Source of the DNA: an uncultured bacterium
Lineage (GTDB): Bacteria > Cyanobacteriota > Vampirovibrionia > Gastranaerophilales > Gastranaerophilaceae
Assembly (NCBI GenBank): GCA_902792085.1
Contig: CADAYE010000004.1
Span: 1 to 64,000 of the forward strand
Length of the DNA: 64,000 nt
Direction: 5' to 3'
The first letter of the stretch is position 1. Each line of letters begins with the position of its first letter. The notes beneath the pieces are model-generated. The model had not been told where the DNA came from. It worked only from the letters and a program-made list of their open reading frames with translations, and did no database searches. Of the stretch, positions 1 to 7,332 are shown piece after piece. Made by a program: the position numbers and the translations under genes.

Positions 1-152
1 CCTCACCCGTTTTTCTAATGCTCATATTTCGCATTGAAAAACTACCCTCTCCCACCCAAAAATGTTGTGGGCGAGGGGAAAAATCAGAGGGAATTGAAAC
101 CTCACCCGTTTTTCTAATGCCCATATTTCGCATTGAAAAACTACCCTCTCCC
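1..152. repeat. 53-base direct repeat, two copies
   Basis: Bases 1-53 recur at 100-152 with one difference (ctcat versus cccat). Each copy begins CCTCACCCG and ends CTACCCTCTCCCA. The spacer carries GTGGGCGAGGGG, which can pair with the CCCTCTCCCAC end of the first copy, so each unit can form a hairpin. This is an extragenic palindromic repeat of unknown mobility, similar in composition to the palindrome at 12464-12505. Confidence 0.8.
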
Positions 153-430
153 AAGGGAATACAAAGCGAACCGACGAACTTGTGAGTTGTGTGACCCCAA
201 ATGCCGTATGGCTGAGGGATGGGGGAGGGGTTGATGAGCGCCGTTGTCCTTAGGCGCGCTAAGAGATTTTTGCAGACAGGCAAAAACACATATTACTGCG
301 TTAGCAGTCTTATGCCGCCGTAGGCGGTATTGTTCCATAGCGTGTTTTTCTTCTTGGTTGTTCGTCGCCTTAAATGTGACTTCGTGCCCTGCTTGTCTTA
401 CTCACGCAAGCCAACTCCGGTTTCCTCTCG

Positions 431-534
431 CAAAACAATTCACCGGATTGTTTTGCTCGGCAGAGTGCACTCTGCCGAGCAATCCGCTTTTTGGTTCGTT
501 TTTTCTTTTTGCTTCATGATAAAAAGAAAAAACG
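431..534. repeat. Cluster of strong inverted repeats
   Basis: Three inverted repeats overlap or follow one another. Bases 431-439 pair with 447-455 (9 bp). Bases 455-480 are a perfect 26-base palindrome centred on TGCA, extended by CGGATT (444-449) against AATCCG (481-486). Bases 497-510 pair perfectly with 521-534 (14 bp, 10-base loop, A/T-rich). The first two structures share bases and cannot form together. The third looks like a terminator-type hairpin, but no gene ends upstream of it. Confidence 0.75.
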
Positions 535-664
535 AGCATAACAAGAATGTCTTAGCGAGATATTCAGATAATATTATTTATGTAACAACCGTAATGACAT
601 CTTTCAGTATAATGATATGTAATTCCCTTAAATTATTTATTCTATAAACCAAAACTTGCAAAAC

Positions 665-700
665 TGCCCTATTTAATGTACCCTTTTGCTTGAGAGGGCA
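665..700 (+). promoter_or_regulatory. Leader hairpin over the ribosome binding site of the HEAT gene
   Basis: TGCCCT (665-670) is complementary to AGGGCA (695-700), and a second CCCT (681-684) can pair with the same AGGG (695-698). The target includes the GAGAGGG Shine-Dalgarno sequence (692-698) of the TTG-started gene at 706. The two pairings exclude each other and both hide the ribosome site. It may be a simple translational brake; I could not match it to a known riboswitch class. Confidence 0.35.
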
Positions 701-705
701 TAAAA

Positions 706-1665
706 TTGACCGATAATATTAACATTGATTTAGAGGATGTGGCTCAAAGTTGTAATCTCTATGACGGAGACAGTCAGGCTGTCATTCGTGCTATTGATAC
801 GCTAAAATCAAAGTATGATGATGAAGAACTTGTGTTAATTTATAATTATATGCTTTCAAAATCTCAAAATCCGGATGTTTTAATGTATCTTATCCGTTGT
901 TGTGATGTATACAGAAAATCATCAACACTTGAATATCTTGTAGATATTTTGCTTTTGAAAAATGTTTCTGGATGTGAGGATGATATAAAAGAAAAATTCT
1001 TAAATGTTCGTATAATGTGCGCAAAAGCCATTGGAAATATGAAAAACACCACTGTTGTGACTTCACTTTTGTATTGTCTTAATAATAAAAATGAAAATTA
1101 CAGGGTGCGTCTTGCATGCGCTGATGCGTTGGGTAAGATAGGAGATAAATATGCAGTTGCACCTTTGATTGAAGTTGTTAAAGACGAAGATGAAAAATCT
1201 GTTTATCTAAAAGAAGGCGCAACTGTTGCTCTGGGTTTATTAGGAGATGTGCGTGCGTTAGATCCGCTTGTAAGCATTATTGAAACAAAACAGGGCATTA
1301 TGGACAAATTTTCGTTTTTAAAAGAGCGAGCAATAGAGGCTCTTGATAAAATGGGATTTGGAGGAAATGACAGAGTATTCAGAGCATTAAAATCATCATT
1401 AACGGATGAATCTCCTTTAGTGAGAATTGATGCAATTGAAGCACTGATGAATAGTGAACACCCTCAGGCTTTTGATACGATAAAAAATGTACTTGAAAAT
1501 GACAATGATGAAGAAGTTAAAAAAAATGCGCTGATTGCATTATACAATATGTCAGACAGAGAAATTCTTGACAAAGTGGTATCTTCGCCAAAATATTCAG
1601 ATGCACTGAAAATGGCTGCAGTTGAAATAATTGATAAATATGAAAGTGACGAAAATGATGACTAA
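706..1665 (+). CDS. HEAT-repeat protein
   Basis: A 319-residue soluble protein made of tandem alpha-helical HEAT-like repeats, seen as recurring pieces of the form VRLACADALGKIGDKYAVAP, REGATVALGLLGD-like and VRIDAIEALMNSEHPQAF. Such proteins are scaffolds for protein binding; related repeats occur in PBS-lyase/phycobilisome-linker-type proteins of cyanobacteria, but no catalytic residues are visible. There is no signal peptide or membrane segment. The start is TTG at 706, chosen because GAGAGGG lies 7 bases upstream and no better ATG follows. It is the first gene of an operon with queC, whose ATG overlaps this gene's stop. The partner is unknown. Confidence 0.85.
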   Translation: MTDNINIDLEDVAQSCNLYDGDSQAVIRAIDTLKSKYDDEELVLIYNYMLSKSQNPDVLMYLIRCCDVYRKSSTLEYLVDILLLKNVSGCEDDIKEKFLNVRIMCAKAIGNMKNTTVVTSLLYCLNNKNENYRVRLACADALGKIGDKYAVAPLIEVVKDEDEKSVYLKEGATVALGLLGDVRALDPLVSIIETKQGIMDKFSFLKERAIEALDKMGFGGNDRVFRALKSSLTDESPLVRIDAIEALMNSEHPQAFDTIKNVLENDNDEEVKKNALIALYNMSDREILDKVVSSPKYSDALKMAAVEIIDKYESDENDD

Positions 1666-2323
1666 ATCAATAATATTATTATCAGGCGGATTAGATTCCC
1701 TTGTAAGTTTAGGATTGACAAAAGATAAACTAAATATTACCCTCGCTTTGACATTTGATTACGGGCAAAAATCGGTCAAAGACGAAATTTCTGCCTCTGA
1801 TAAAATTTGTAATTACTATAATTTAGAACATAAGGTAATAAAATTAGATTTTTTAAAAGAAATAACAAATACCTCTCTTGTATCGGATAGTGATGTGCCG
1901 ACAGGTGAAAATCCGCAGGATTTTAATGACAGTTCATCTGTCTGGGTACCGAACAGAAACGGATTATTTTTAAATATTGCAGGTGCTTATGCGGATTCTT
2001 ACGGCTTTGATAATATTATTATCGGAGCAAACAGCGAAGAAGCAAAGACTTTCAGCGATAATACAAAAGAGTTTATCGATGCGACAAATAATGAATTTGA
2101 GTATTCAACTAATGTTCATCCTAAAGTTGTTGCACCATTATTAAATTATGATAAAATTGATATAGTAAAGCAGGCTTTGATACATAACATTCCGCTTGAA
2201 CTGACGATGAGTTGTTATCAAAGCGGAGAGAAGCATTGCGGGATATGTGAATCTTGTGTAAGATTAAGGCATGCTCTTGAAGTTAACAACGCACGGGAAT
2301 ATATTCAAAAACTTTTTGGTTAA
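1658..2323 (+). CDS. queC: 7-cyano-7-deazaguanine synthase QueC
   Basis: QueC converts 7-carboxy-7-deazaguanine to preQ0 with ATP and ammonia, a step of queuosine tRNA modification. The PP-loop ATPase motif SGGLDS is at residues 9-14, and the C-terminal zinc site is present (C-x8-C-x2-C-x2-C in SCYQSGEKHCGICESC). The 221-residue length fits the family. An in-frame upstream TTG exists at 1631, but the ATG at 1658, overlapping the HEAT gene's stop, gives the normal family N-terminus MTKSIILLSGG; ATG 1655 is equally possible. queD, queE and queF are not in the window. Confidence 0.95.
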   Translation: MTKSIILLSGGLDSLVSLGLTKDKLNITLALTFDYGQKSVKDEISASDKICNYYNLEHKVIKLDFLKEITNTSLVSDSDVPTGENPQDFNDSSSVWVPNRNGLFLNIAGAYADSYGFDNIIIGANSEEAKTFSDNTKEFIDATNNEFEYSTNVHPKVVAPLLNYDKIDIVKQALIHNIPLELTMSCYQSGEKHCGICESCVRLRHALEVNNAREYIQKLFG

Positions 2324-2329
2324 TAGGAT

Positions 2330-2884
2330 ATGAAAACACTTTTTATAGATAATGAAATTAAATATATCGGCTCTCAACTTGCACCGCACTGGATTTATAA
2401 AAATTTTAAAATTCAGGGCGATGCAATAGTTGCATTTTGCGGAGAGTGTGAAGTCAAATTAACCGAAATGGTTGATATTGAAGATGTCATCAATAATGAA
2501 CCGATTTACAGCAAATACATGCTCAGTTTTATCACTGAACAATTTAATATTGAACTTGTGGAAGGTGTTTTAAGACAACGGTTATTAATGACAACCATCA
2601 AAGAAGTTTTGGAAAACAGAGGTTTTAAGGTTAAACGTGACGGAGATGATTTGTTTGTGAACGATAAAAAATTATCTGTTTCTATCGCAACAAAATCCTT
2701 AACATCTGTATTAATTCATACGGGTATAAATATACTTTCACAAGGCGCCCCGATTGAGGTATCGGGATTAGAAAGTGATTTGGGCATAAAAGATATAAAA
2801 GAATTTGCGCTTGAAGTTATGAAAAGGTATTCTGATGAAATTGATGATATAATACTTGCAAGCACAAAGGTTAGAGGTGTGTAA
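2330..2884 (+). CDS. DUF366 family protein
   Basis: A 184-residue protein that I recognise as the DUF366 family from its N-terminal pattern (IKYIGSQLAPHW, then GDAIVAFCGECEV) and a mid-protein segment with LRQRLLMTTIKEVLENRG. The family function is not known. It lies 6 bases after queC and its stop overlaps the next gene's start by one base, so it is translated in the same operon. A link to deazapurine metabolism is only inference from this position. No signal peptide or membrane segment is seen. Confidence 0.75.
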   Translation: MKTLFIDNEIKYIGSQLAPHWIYKNFKIQGDAIVAFCGECEVKLTEMVDIEDVINNEPIYSKYMLSFITEQFNIELVEGVLRQRLLMTTIKEVLENRGFKVKRDGDDLFVNDKKLSVSIATKSLTSVLIHTGINILSQGAPIEVSGLESDLGIKDIKEFALEVMKRYSDEIDDIILASTKVRGV

Positions 2885-3633
2885 TGTTAAAGAATACAAG
2901 CGGAGCAAAATCAAATAAAGATTCGTCAAATTCAGAGAAAGTTCATTTTTCTTATGATGAGTACAGACAGCAGGTTAATAAACGCTCTTATAAAGATTTA
3001 ACTGTGTTTATTTCTGTTCTTGTAATAGGGGTATTGATATTCTTGGGTTTTGCAAAGATACTTTCTCCGAATGTAGATGTAGGGATTGCGGATAATGAAG
3101 AATATGCCGAATTTGAGGATGAAACACCGCAGGGTTCTGTTGATGAACGGTTAAAACATTTGAGAGATGAAGATGATGCAAACGGTAAAAGTGATGGTAT
3201 GTTTTCCCCCGAACTTGATGAAAAGGTGGTATTACCAAAACAAATGAAAAAGACTGTCGGTGAAATGGAAGCCGAAATGCAGGATGCAAAAGTTCAGCAA
3301 CAAAAAGCAGAAGAACCTCATATCATAAAACAGACAGAAAAAGAAGATTCAACTCACAAGGCTCCTGTCGCTTTAAACCCGGAAACAAAAGCACCTGCTC
3401 CTGCTCAAGTACATACAAATTACAGAGTAGTTGTCGGGTATTATGCAACAGAAAAACAGGCAGAAGTTGCAAAATCAATTATTCAGGATGCGGGAATCGG
3501 TGTCAGTCCGATTGTTAAAAATATAGGCGGTTCTTATACTTTGCAGGTTGGAGTTTATTCAACACATGAAAAAGCACAACAACAGGTCAATAATCTTTTA
3601 AAGAGTAATTTCCCTGCAAGAATAGTTGAATAG
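2884..3633 (+). CDS. SPOR-domain membrane protein
   Basis: A 249-residue bitopic protein: a short cytoplasmic N-terminus, one membrane helix at about residues 40-60, an acidic and Gln/Glu-rich linker, and a C-terminal SPOR domain (about 178-249, starting YRVVVGYYATEKQAEVAKS and ending with the second repeat around LQVGVYSTHEKAQQQ). SPOR domains bind denuded septal peptidoglycan, so a role in cell division or envelope remodelling is likely (FtsN/DedD-like architecture). It is the last gene of the operon and is followed by a hairpin terminator. Confidence 0.88.
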   Translation: MLKNTSGAKSNKDSSNSEKVHFSYDEYRQQVNKRSYKDLTVFISVLVIGVLIFLGFAKILSPNVDVGIADNEEYAEFEDETPQGSVDERLKHLRDEDDANGKSDGMFSPELDEKVVLPKQMKKTVGEMEAEMQDAKVQQQKAEEPHIIKQTEKEDSTHKAPVALNPETKAPAPAQVHTNYRVVVGYYATEKQAEVAKSIIQDAGIGVSPIVKNIGGSYTLQVGVYSTHEKAQQQVNNLLKSNFPARIVE

Positions 3634-3656
3634 TACAATGTATTAAATGTAACCAA

Positions 3657-3686
3657 CAAAAAAAGACTACTTGTCGTAGTCTTTTG
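3657..3686. terminator. Bidirectional terminator
   Basis: AAAAGACTAC (3661-3670) pairs with GTAGTCTTTT (3676-3685) around a five-base loop, flanked by A and T runs on both sides. It can end the plus-strand operon and the minus-strand tRNA gene. Confidence 0.85.
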
Positions 3687-3691
3687 TTAAA

Positions 3692-3768
<77 letters not shown>

Positions 3769-4207
3769 TTATTTAGTTTATGTCTATATATTAATCGCTG
3801 ATTTTTTTTTTGCAATACTGATAATTACTTAATAATTATTTACAAACTCCAATCCCCTTTTATAGTAATAGTTTTACTTATAATAAAAATAATAAAAATA
3901 ATACTTTAGGATTAATTTTTGAGTATTAATGTTATTTAAATTAATCTTTTGGGATTAATACCGGTATAAAGAGTAATTAAAATTTGGAGGATTGTTAAAA
4001 TGAATACATCGAAACACATAAAGTCATTAAACAAATTGATAGACCCTGAAACGAGTTCAGGGTGACAAAAACAGTTAAACGTTTTCAAGATGCCCCTAAT
4101 AAACTCAAAAAATCATACAAATAATTGACATTAATCAAAAATATGTGTAATATAATCGTTAAGTGATACAAAAGTTATAGTATTAAAAAAAAGAAAGGTT
4201 ATGAACT
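3769..4207. other. Intergenic region with one short palindromic repeat
   Basis: Very A/T-rich sequence between the tRNA and the prepilin gene. It holds one copy of the CTGAA/TTCAG repeat family (4041-4067) and the leader of the prepilin gene with the AGAAAGG ribosome site near 4192-4198. No other gene is seen. Confidence 0.6.
4041..4067. repeat. CTGAA/TTCAG palindromic repeat, single copy
   Basis: AGACCCTGAAACGAGTTCAG followed by GGTGACA. This is an imperfect palindrome of the same family as the clusters at 19013-19193 and 19357-19471 and the copy inside the terminator at 22071-22125. Confidence 0.8.
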
Positions 4208-4972
4208 ATGAAAAAAGGTTTTACTTTAGCAGAAGTTTTAATCACATTAGGTATCATCGGTGTTGTAGCCGCAATGACTATTCCTACATTGATTCAAAAC
4301 ACAAACAGCGTAAAATTCGCATCTCAGTTTAAAAAATCAATTTCAACATTGTCACAGGCTGCTTTGATGGCTCAGGCTCAGTATGATGTTGATTATGCAG
4401 GTGCTAAAACAGCAAGTACTGCTGCTAATTGTGGCACAGATACAATTTCAAGTGGTGTTGAAGCGCAACAAACTATTTGTGGTATTTTGAATAACACATT
4501 GGCTGGTCAAACATTCTATGGTGCGTACGGTACAACTGCCGTTAAAGCAGCAAACGGTTCTACTGCTTATGCATTTACCAAAAAGGTATTGCCGGATAAA
4601 GCATGGTTAGTATATTCTTTGGCTGATGGATCTTATGTAGGCTTTGATCCTAGTGCGGTAAAATGCGGTTTAGGTGCAGGTAATATTTTGAATGCGACTG
4701 CATTACAACAGGCTTCAGGCTCAGGAAAGAATGCTGTTGCTGCAGGTGGTTTGGCAAACTGCTTAGGCTTTATCGATGTTAACGGACCTACCCCCCCAAA
4801 CGAGGAGGTAACTTGTAATACAGCGGGTGATACAAAATTAGATCCAAGTTCTAATTGCGATGTTGCAAAAACAGGTGCTCAAATCGGTGACGTTTATCCT
4901 ATCGTATTCCACGATGGTACTGTAGAACCTGCATCAAACGCAGCTAAAATGGTATTAACAAGAGGTAAATAA
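4208..4972 (+). CDS. Type IV prepilin-like protein
   Basis: A 254-residue prepilin. The leader is MKKG with cleavage expected before FTLAEVLITLGIIGVVAAMT, which carries the Glu at mature position 5 and the long hydrophobic helix typical of class III-signal proteins handled by prepilin peptidase. The globular part is rich in Ala, Thr and Gly, with several paired Cys near CGTDT, TICGIL, KCGLG, NCLGF and TCNTA. It is probably a pilus or pseudopilus subunit at the inner membrane or on the surface. The start is supported by AGAAAGG about 9 bases upstream. It stands alone with its own terminator; no assembly ATPase or PilC-type gene is nearby. Confidence 0.92.
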   Translation: MKKGFTLAEVLITLGIIGVVAAMTIPTLIQNTNSVKFASQFKKSISTLSQAALMAQAQYDVDYAGAKTASTAANCGTDTISSGVEAQQTICGILNNTLAGQTFYGAYGTTAVKAANGSTAYAFTKKVLPDKAWLVYSLADGSYVGFDPSAVKCGLGAGNILNATALQQASGSGKNAVAAGGLANCLGFIDVNGPTPPNEEVTCNTAGDTKLDPSSNCDVAKTGAQIGDVYPIVFHDGTVEPASNAAKMVLTRGK

Positions 4973-4997
4973 TAATTATTTACTTGTATAATTTTTT

Positions 4998-5032
4998 AAC
5001 AGAGAAGGACATTTGTTCTTCTCTGTTTTTTT
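4998..5032 (+). terminator. Terminator of the prepilin gene
   Basis: AACAGAGAAG (4998-5007) pairs with CTTCTCTGTT (5018-5027), followed by a T run to 5032. Confidence 0.88.
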
Positions 5033-5100
5033 GACATGATGCATGTCGTTGCGAGGAGGCAACGGATTGCCGACGAAGCAACCCAGCCTATAATACGGTT

Positions 5101-5139
5101 ATGAGCGTATCAAATCAATATTATGTATATTTTATTTAG
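5101..5139 (+). pseudogene. Remnant 5' end of a GIY-YIG gene (copy A)
   Basis: Reads M-S-V-S-N-Q-Y-Y-V-Y-F-I-stop. It corresponds to the first 12 codons of the intact nuclease at 5501 (MSEERQYYVYIL), and the preceding 60 bases also match. The remainder of the gene is missing. Confidence 0.75.
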
Positions 5140-5356
5140 ATTGTAAGTTAGGAGAAACACAACAATTAATAAATGCAGATTGTAGGGAACGTATGCGTGC
5201 CCATCTTTTTAAATGGCTGGATTGCCACGCCCTAACGGGCTCGCAATGACATGGTGTTACCGGATTGCTTCGCTACCGCTCGCAATGACATGATGCATGT
5301 CGTTGCGAGGAGGTCAAAGGATTGACCGACGAAGCAACCCAGCATATTATACGGTT

Positions 5357-5437
5357 ATGAGCGTATCAAATCAATATTATGTATATTTTATTTATTTAAA
5401 ACAGCTAAATTGCTTCGCTTCGCTCGCAATGACATAA
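5357..5437 (+). pseudogene. Remnant 5' end of a GIY-YIG gene (copy B)
   Basis: The same first 12 codons as copy A (MSVSNQYYVYFI). The frame then runs directly into the right-end repeat and stops at 5435-5437. It looks like an internal deletion that joins the left end to the right end of the element. Confidence 0.75.
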
Positions 5438-5500
5438 TGCATGTCGTTGCGAGGAGGGCAAAGGATTGACCGACGAAGCAACCCAGCCTATAATACGGTT

Positions 5501-5890
5501 ATGAGTGAAGAAAGACAATATTATGTTTATATTTTATTCAGTAAAAAGAATGGTACTCTATATGTTGGTGTAACTTCCGACCTTGTCAAAAGAGTTTGGC
5601 AACATAAGAATAAATTAGTCAAAGGATTTACCCAAAAATATAATGTAGATAAATTGGGGTATTATGAAGTATCTAATGATATTAATTCTGCAATAGCAAG
5701 AGAAAAGCAACTAAAAGGCGGTAGCCGACAGACAAAACTTGATTTGATAGAAATAAATAATCCGAATTGGAATGATTTATATTATGAAATAATATATCGC
5801 AATGACATGGCGTTACGGCTAAATTGCTTCACTTCGTTCGCAATGACATGGTGTTACCGGATTGCTTCGCTACCGATTGCAATGATATAA
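5501..5890 (+). CDS. Stand-alone GIY-YIG nuclease, repeat-associated
   Basis: A 129-residue protein; residues 1-98 form a GIY-YIG nuclease domain of the small UvrC/YhbQ-like class. The signature appears as YVYIL (residues 8-12) and LYVGVT, then the catalytic-type Arg in VKRVWQH, the metal-binding Glu in AIAREKQLKG, and the terminal NPNW. The last 30 residues, after YYEIIY, are read through the downstream repeat and are unlikely to be functional. ATG 5501 is chosen over the in-frame 5441 start because it matches the remnant copies and because upstream codons lie in the repeat. The nuclease may help move or maintain the surrounding repeats; that is inference. Confidence 0.85.
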   Translation: MSEERQYYVYILFSKKNGTLYVGVTSDLVKRVWQHKNKLVKGFTQKYNVDKLGYYEVSNDINSAIAREKQLKGGSRQTKLDLIEINNPNWNDLYYEIIYRNDMALRLNCFTSFAMTWCYRIASLPIAMI

Positions 5891-5953
5891 CTCATGTCGT
5901 TGCGAGGAGGTCAAAGGATTGACCGACGAAGCAACCCAGCCTATAATACGGTT

Positions 5954-5998
5954 ATGAGCGAAGAAAAACAATATTGTGTTTATATTTTATTTATTTAA
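5954..5998 (+). pseudogene. Remnant 5' end of a GIY-YIG gene (copy D)
   Basis: Reads MSEEKQYCVYILFI then stop. It is closer to the intact gene (MSEERQYYVYILFS) than copies A and B, so it is probably a younger truncation. Confidence 0.75.
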
Positions 5999-6063
5999 AA
6001 CTACTGGATTGCTTCGCTTCACTTGCAACGACATGATGTGACGGCAGGATTGCAGCGCCATAT

Positions 6064-6153
6064 CGGGCAGTTAACGGCTTCGCCGACACATTCAGGCTCA
6101 CAAGGCTCATTATTATTTTGCCTGTTCGCTTTGTATCGCAATGACATGGTACT
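6064..6153. repeat. 90-base interspersed repeat, copy 1
   Basis: Begins CGGGCAGTTAACGGCTTCGC and ends with CGCAATGACATG then a TACT-like tail. The same stretch is at 21161-21250 with only a few differences. It contains AGGCTCACAAGGCTC and the module GCCTGTTCGCTTTGTA. Confidence 0.88.
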
Positions 6154-6180
6154 ACGGTCGGATTGCTTTTATATTTATCC

Positions 6181-7293
6181 CTAATCCACATGACTTGTTA
6201 TCCCAATAGAGGCATTGTTATCAATATCAATAACATGTTTAATAATAGAATGGGCTGTTAAGAGCAGATAGGGATTAATTTCTGTAGTTTGTGACATGTT
6301 TACGCTTGCTTTTGCTTTGTCAGATGTTGGTTTAAAGTCTTTTTTTACTTCATAAGAGGTCAGAGTATCAACAGAATAATGCTTTTTATCGCTATCTAAA
6401 CGATTATCAAGTTCTTCTTTAGGGAAGTTTTCTCCGCATTGAATTGCAACCTGGACAGAATTTGAGGTTTCTAAATACAATGTAGCGACAACGGTTCCAT
6501 AATTTATTGTCGTAATTGTTACTGTCAAAATGCTGTCACTTTCGCTTGCACCTTCTTTTTGTGTAACCTCAAGTTCAAAATCAACCCCCTCTTTTAGCGG
6601 CAGCCATGGCAGATACAACATCAAAAGCAGTTTCATTGTTTTTGTTGGTTCGTTTTCTGCAGCTATTGCAATACTTTGGTTAATCAGTTTTGCCATTTCT
6701 TTTAACTGCGTGAGATCATTAATCCCCATTTGTGAAGCCTGTGTCATTGTCATAATGATTTTTGTAAGTGCATCTTTGCCGTTTGACTGTATCATTTGGG
6801 CAATTTGGTTCAGGTTAATCATTCCGTTAGACAGTATTTCAAGATTTTTTAAAGATGCCTGAAGTTGCGTGGACATTTGCTTATTAACAATTTCAGTCAT
6901 ATTTGTAAAATCAAGCCCCTGTAATTGTGCCAAAATTTGAGCCTGAAGTTGAGAAATTGAATTTCTCTGCGCTGCAAGTTGAGAGGAAAACATAGCATTA
7001 AATTGCCCTGTATTTAAACCTCTCTGCATCATATAAATAAACTCATTTATGTTTTTGGGTACTCCCATAAGGTCTTTTGCATAAATGGCGCGGTCAAGAC
7101 TTTTTAAGGTATTCATTTGAAGATTTTGAGTTTGTGCTAACTGCGGCTCAGGAACAACAGGCTTTGGAGTTGCAGGTGGTTGTGAATTCTGCGGTGCAGG
7201 CTGAGAACCTGCACGCTGATTAATAGCAGCCTGTCTTATTTGCTGCTGCCTTAAAGTGTTATTGTTAAATTGACCTATATTAAAATCTGCCAT
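6181..7293 (-). CDS. Uncharacterised Gln-rich protein, weakly FliK-like
   Basis: A 370-residue soluble protein. The N-terminal ~60 residues are Gln/Asn/Pro-rich. Residues ~80-220 are helical and Gln-rich (ISQLQAQILAQLQGLDF). Near residues 230-300 is a segment with the rhythm of a flagellar hook-length-control (FliK) C-terminal domain: LPLKEG, VTITTINYGTVVATLYLE and NSVQVAIQCGENFPKEEL. That resemblance is weak and by eye. There is no signal peptide and no Shine-Dalgarno sequence; an extended -10 promoter ends exactly 6 bases before the ATG (7300-7308), suggesting a leaderless mRNA. Its 3' end abuts the repeat cluster. I do not assign a function. Confidence 0.7.
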   Translation of the reverse strand: MADFNIGQFNNNTLRQQQIRQAAINQRAGSQPAPQNSQPPATPKPVVPEPQLAQTQNLQMNTLKSLDRAIYAKDLMGVPKNINEFIYMMQRGLNTGQFNAMFSSQLAAQRNSISQLQAQILAQLQGLDFTNMTEIVNKQMSTQLQASLKNLEILSNGMINLNQIAQMIQSNGKDALTKIIMTMTQASQMGINDLTQLKEMAKLINQSIAIAAENEPTKTMKLLLMLYLPWLPLKEGVDFELEVTQKEGASESDSILTVTITTINYGTVVATLYLETSNSVQVAIQCGENFPKEELDNRLDSDKKHYSVDTLTSYEVKKDFKPTSDKAKASVNMSQTTEINPYLLLTAHSIIKHVIDIDNNASIGITSHVD

Positions 7294-7299
7294 AAAACA

Positions 7300-7308
7300 A
7301 TTTTAACA
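7300..7308 (-). promoter_or_regulatory. Extended -10 promoter, probably leaderless
   Basis: On the minus strand TGTTAAAAT (TG-N-TAAAAT) is followed by six bases (TGTTTT) and then the ATG at 7293. A start of transcription 7 bases after the -10 would fall on the A of ATG. Confidence 0.5.
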
Positions 7309-7332
7309 ATTTTTCCCAAAATGTCTATATGT

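Larger units (their letters stand above)
1..705. other. Gene-free repeat and hairpin region
   Basis: No convincing gene is seen here; the open frames at 141-338, 244-519 and 330-647 have no family features and lie across palindromes. The stretch holds a 53-base direct repeat (1-53 and 100-152), GC-richer sequence at 150-490, several strong inverted repeats at 313-534 and, at the right end, the leader of the HEAT-repeat gene. A piece at about 161-172 (ATACAAAGCGAAC) also occurs, inverted, in the repeats near 6120 and 21230, so this looks like a composite of mobile palindromic modules. Confidence 0.7.
5041..5440. repeat. Mobile palindromic repeat cluster, left part
   Basis: Contains two incomplete copies of the GIY-YIG-associated element. 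Each left end starts CATGTCGTTGCGAGG and runs through CGACGAAGCAACCCAGC into an ATG. Right ends read GGATTGCTTCGCT, then CGCAATGACATG. Left and right ends are imperfect inverted repeats of each other. Right-end-like pieces lie at about 5219-5251, 5260-5293 and 5410-5433. Apart from the remnant 5' gene ends at 5101 and 5357, no gene is seen. Confidence 0.85.
5824..6180. repeat. Mobile palindromic repeat cluster, right part
   Basis: Right-end sequences follow the GIY-YIG domain (5824-5857 and 5857-5890), then a new left end (5893-5953) leading into the third remnant gene start at 5954, another right end at 6004-6034, and a 90-base module (6064-6153) that recurs at 21161-21250. Confidence 0.8.

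Noticed and set aside
141-647. Three overlapping open frames (141-338, 244-519, 330-647)
   Set aside because: They cross strong palindromes and repeat modules, have no family features or ribosome sites, and have a composition unlike real genes here.
600-705. preQ1 riboswitch before the HEAT-queC operon
   Set aside because: A leader hairpin exists, but the preQ1 pattern (A-rich tail pairing into the hairpin loop) is not seen.
5441-5500. Longer start for the GIY-YIG gene
   Set aside because: The extra codons lie in the repeat's left end, while the ATG at 5501 matches the remnant copies and the family N-terminus.
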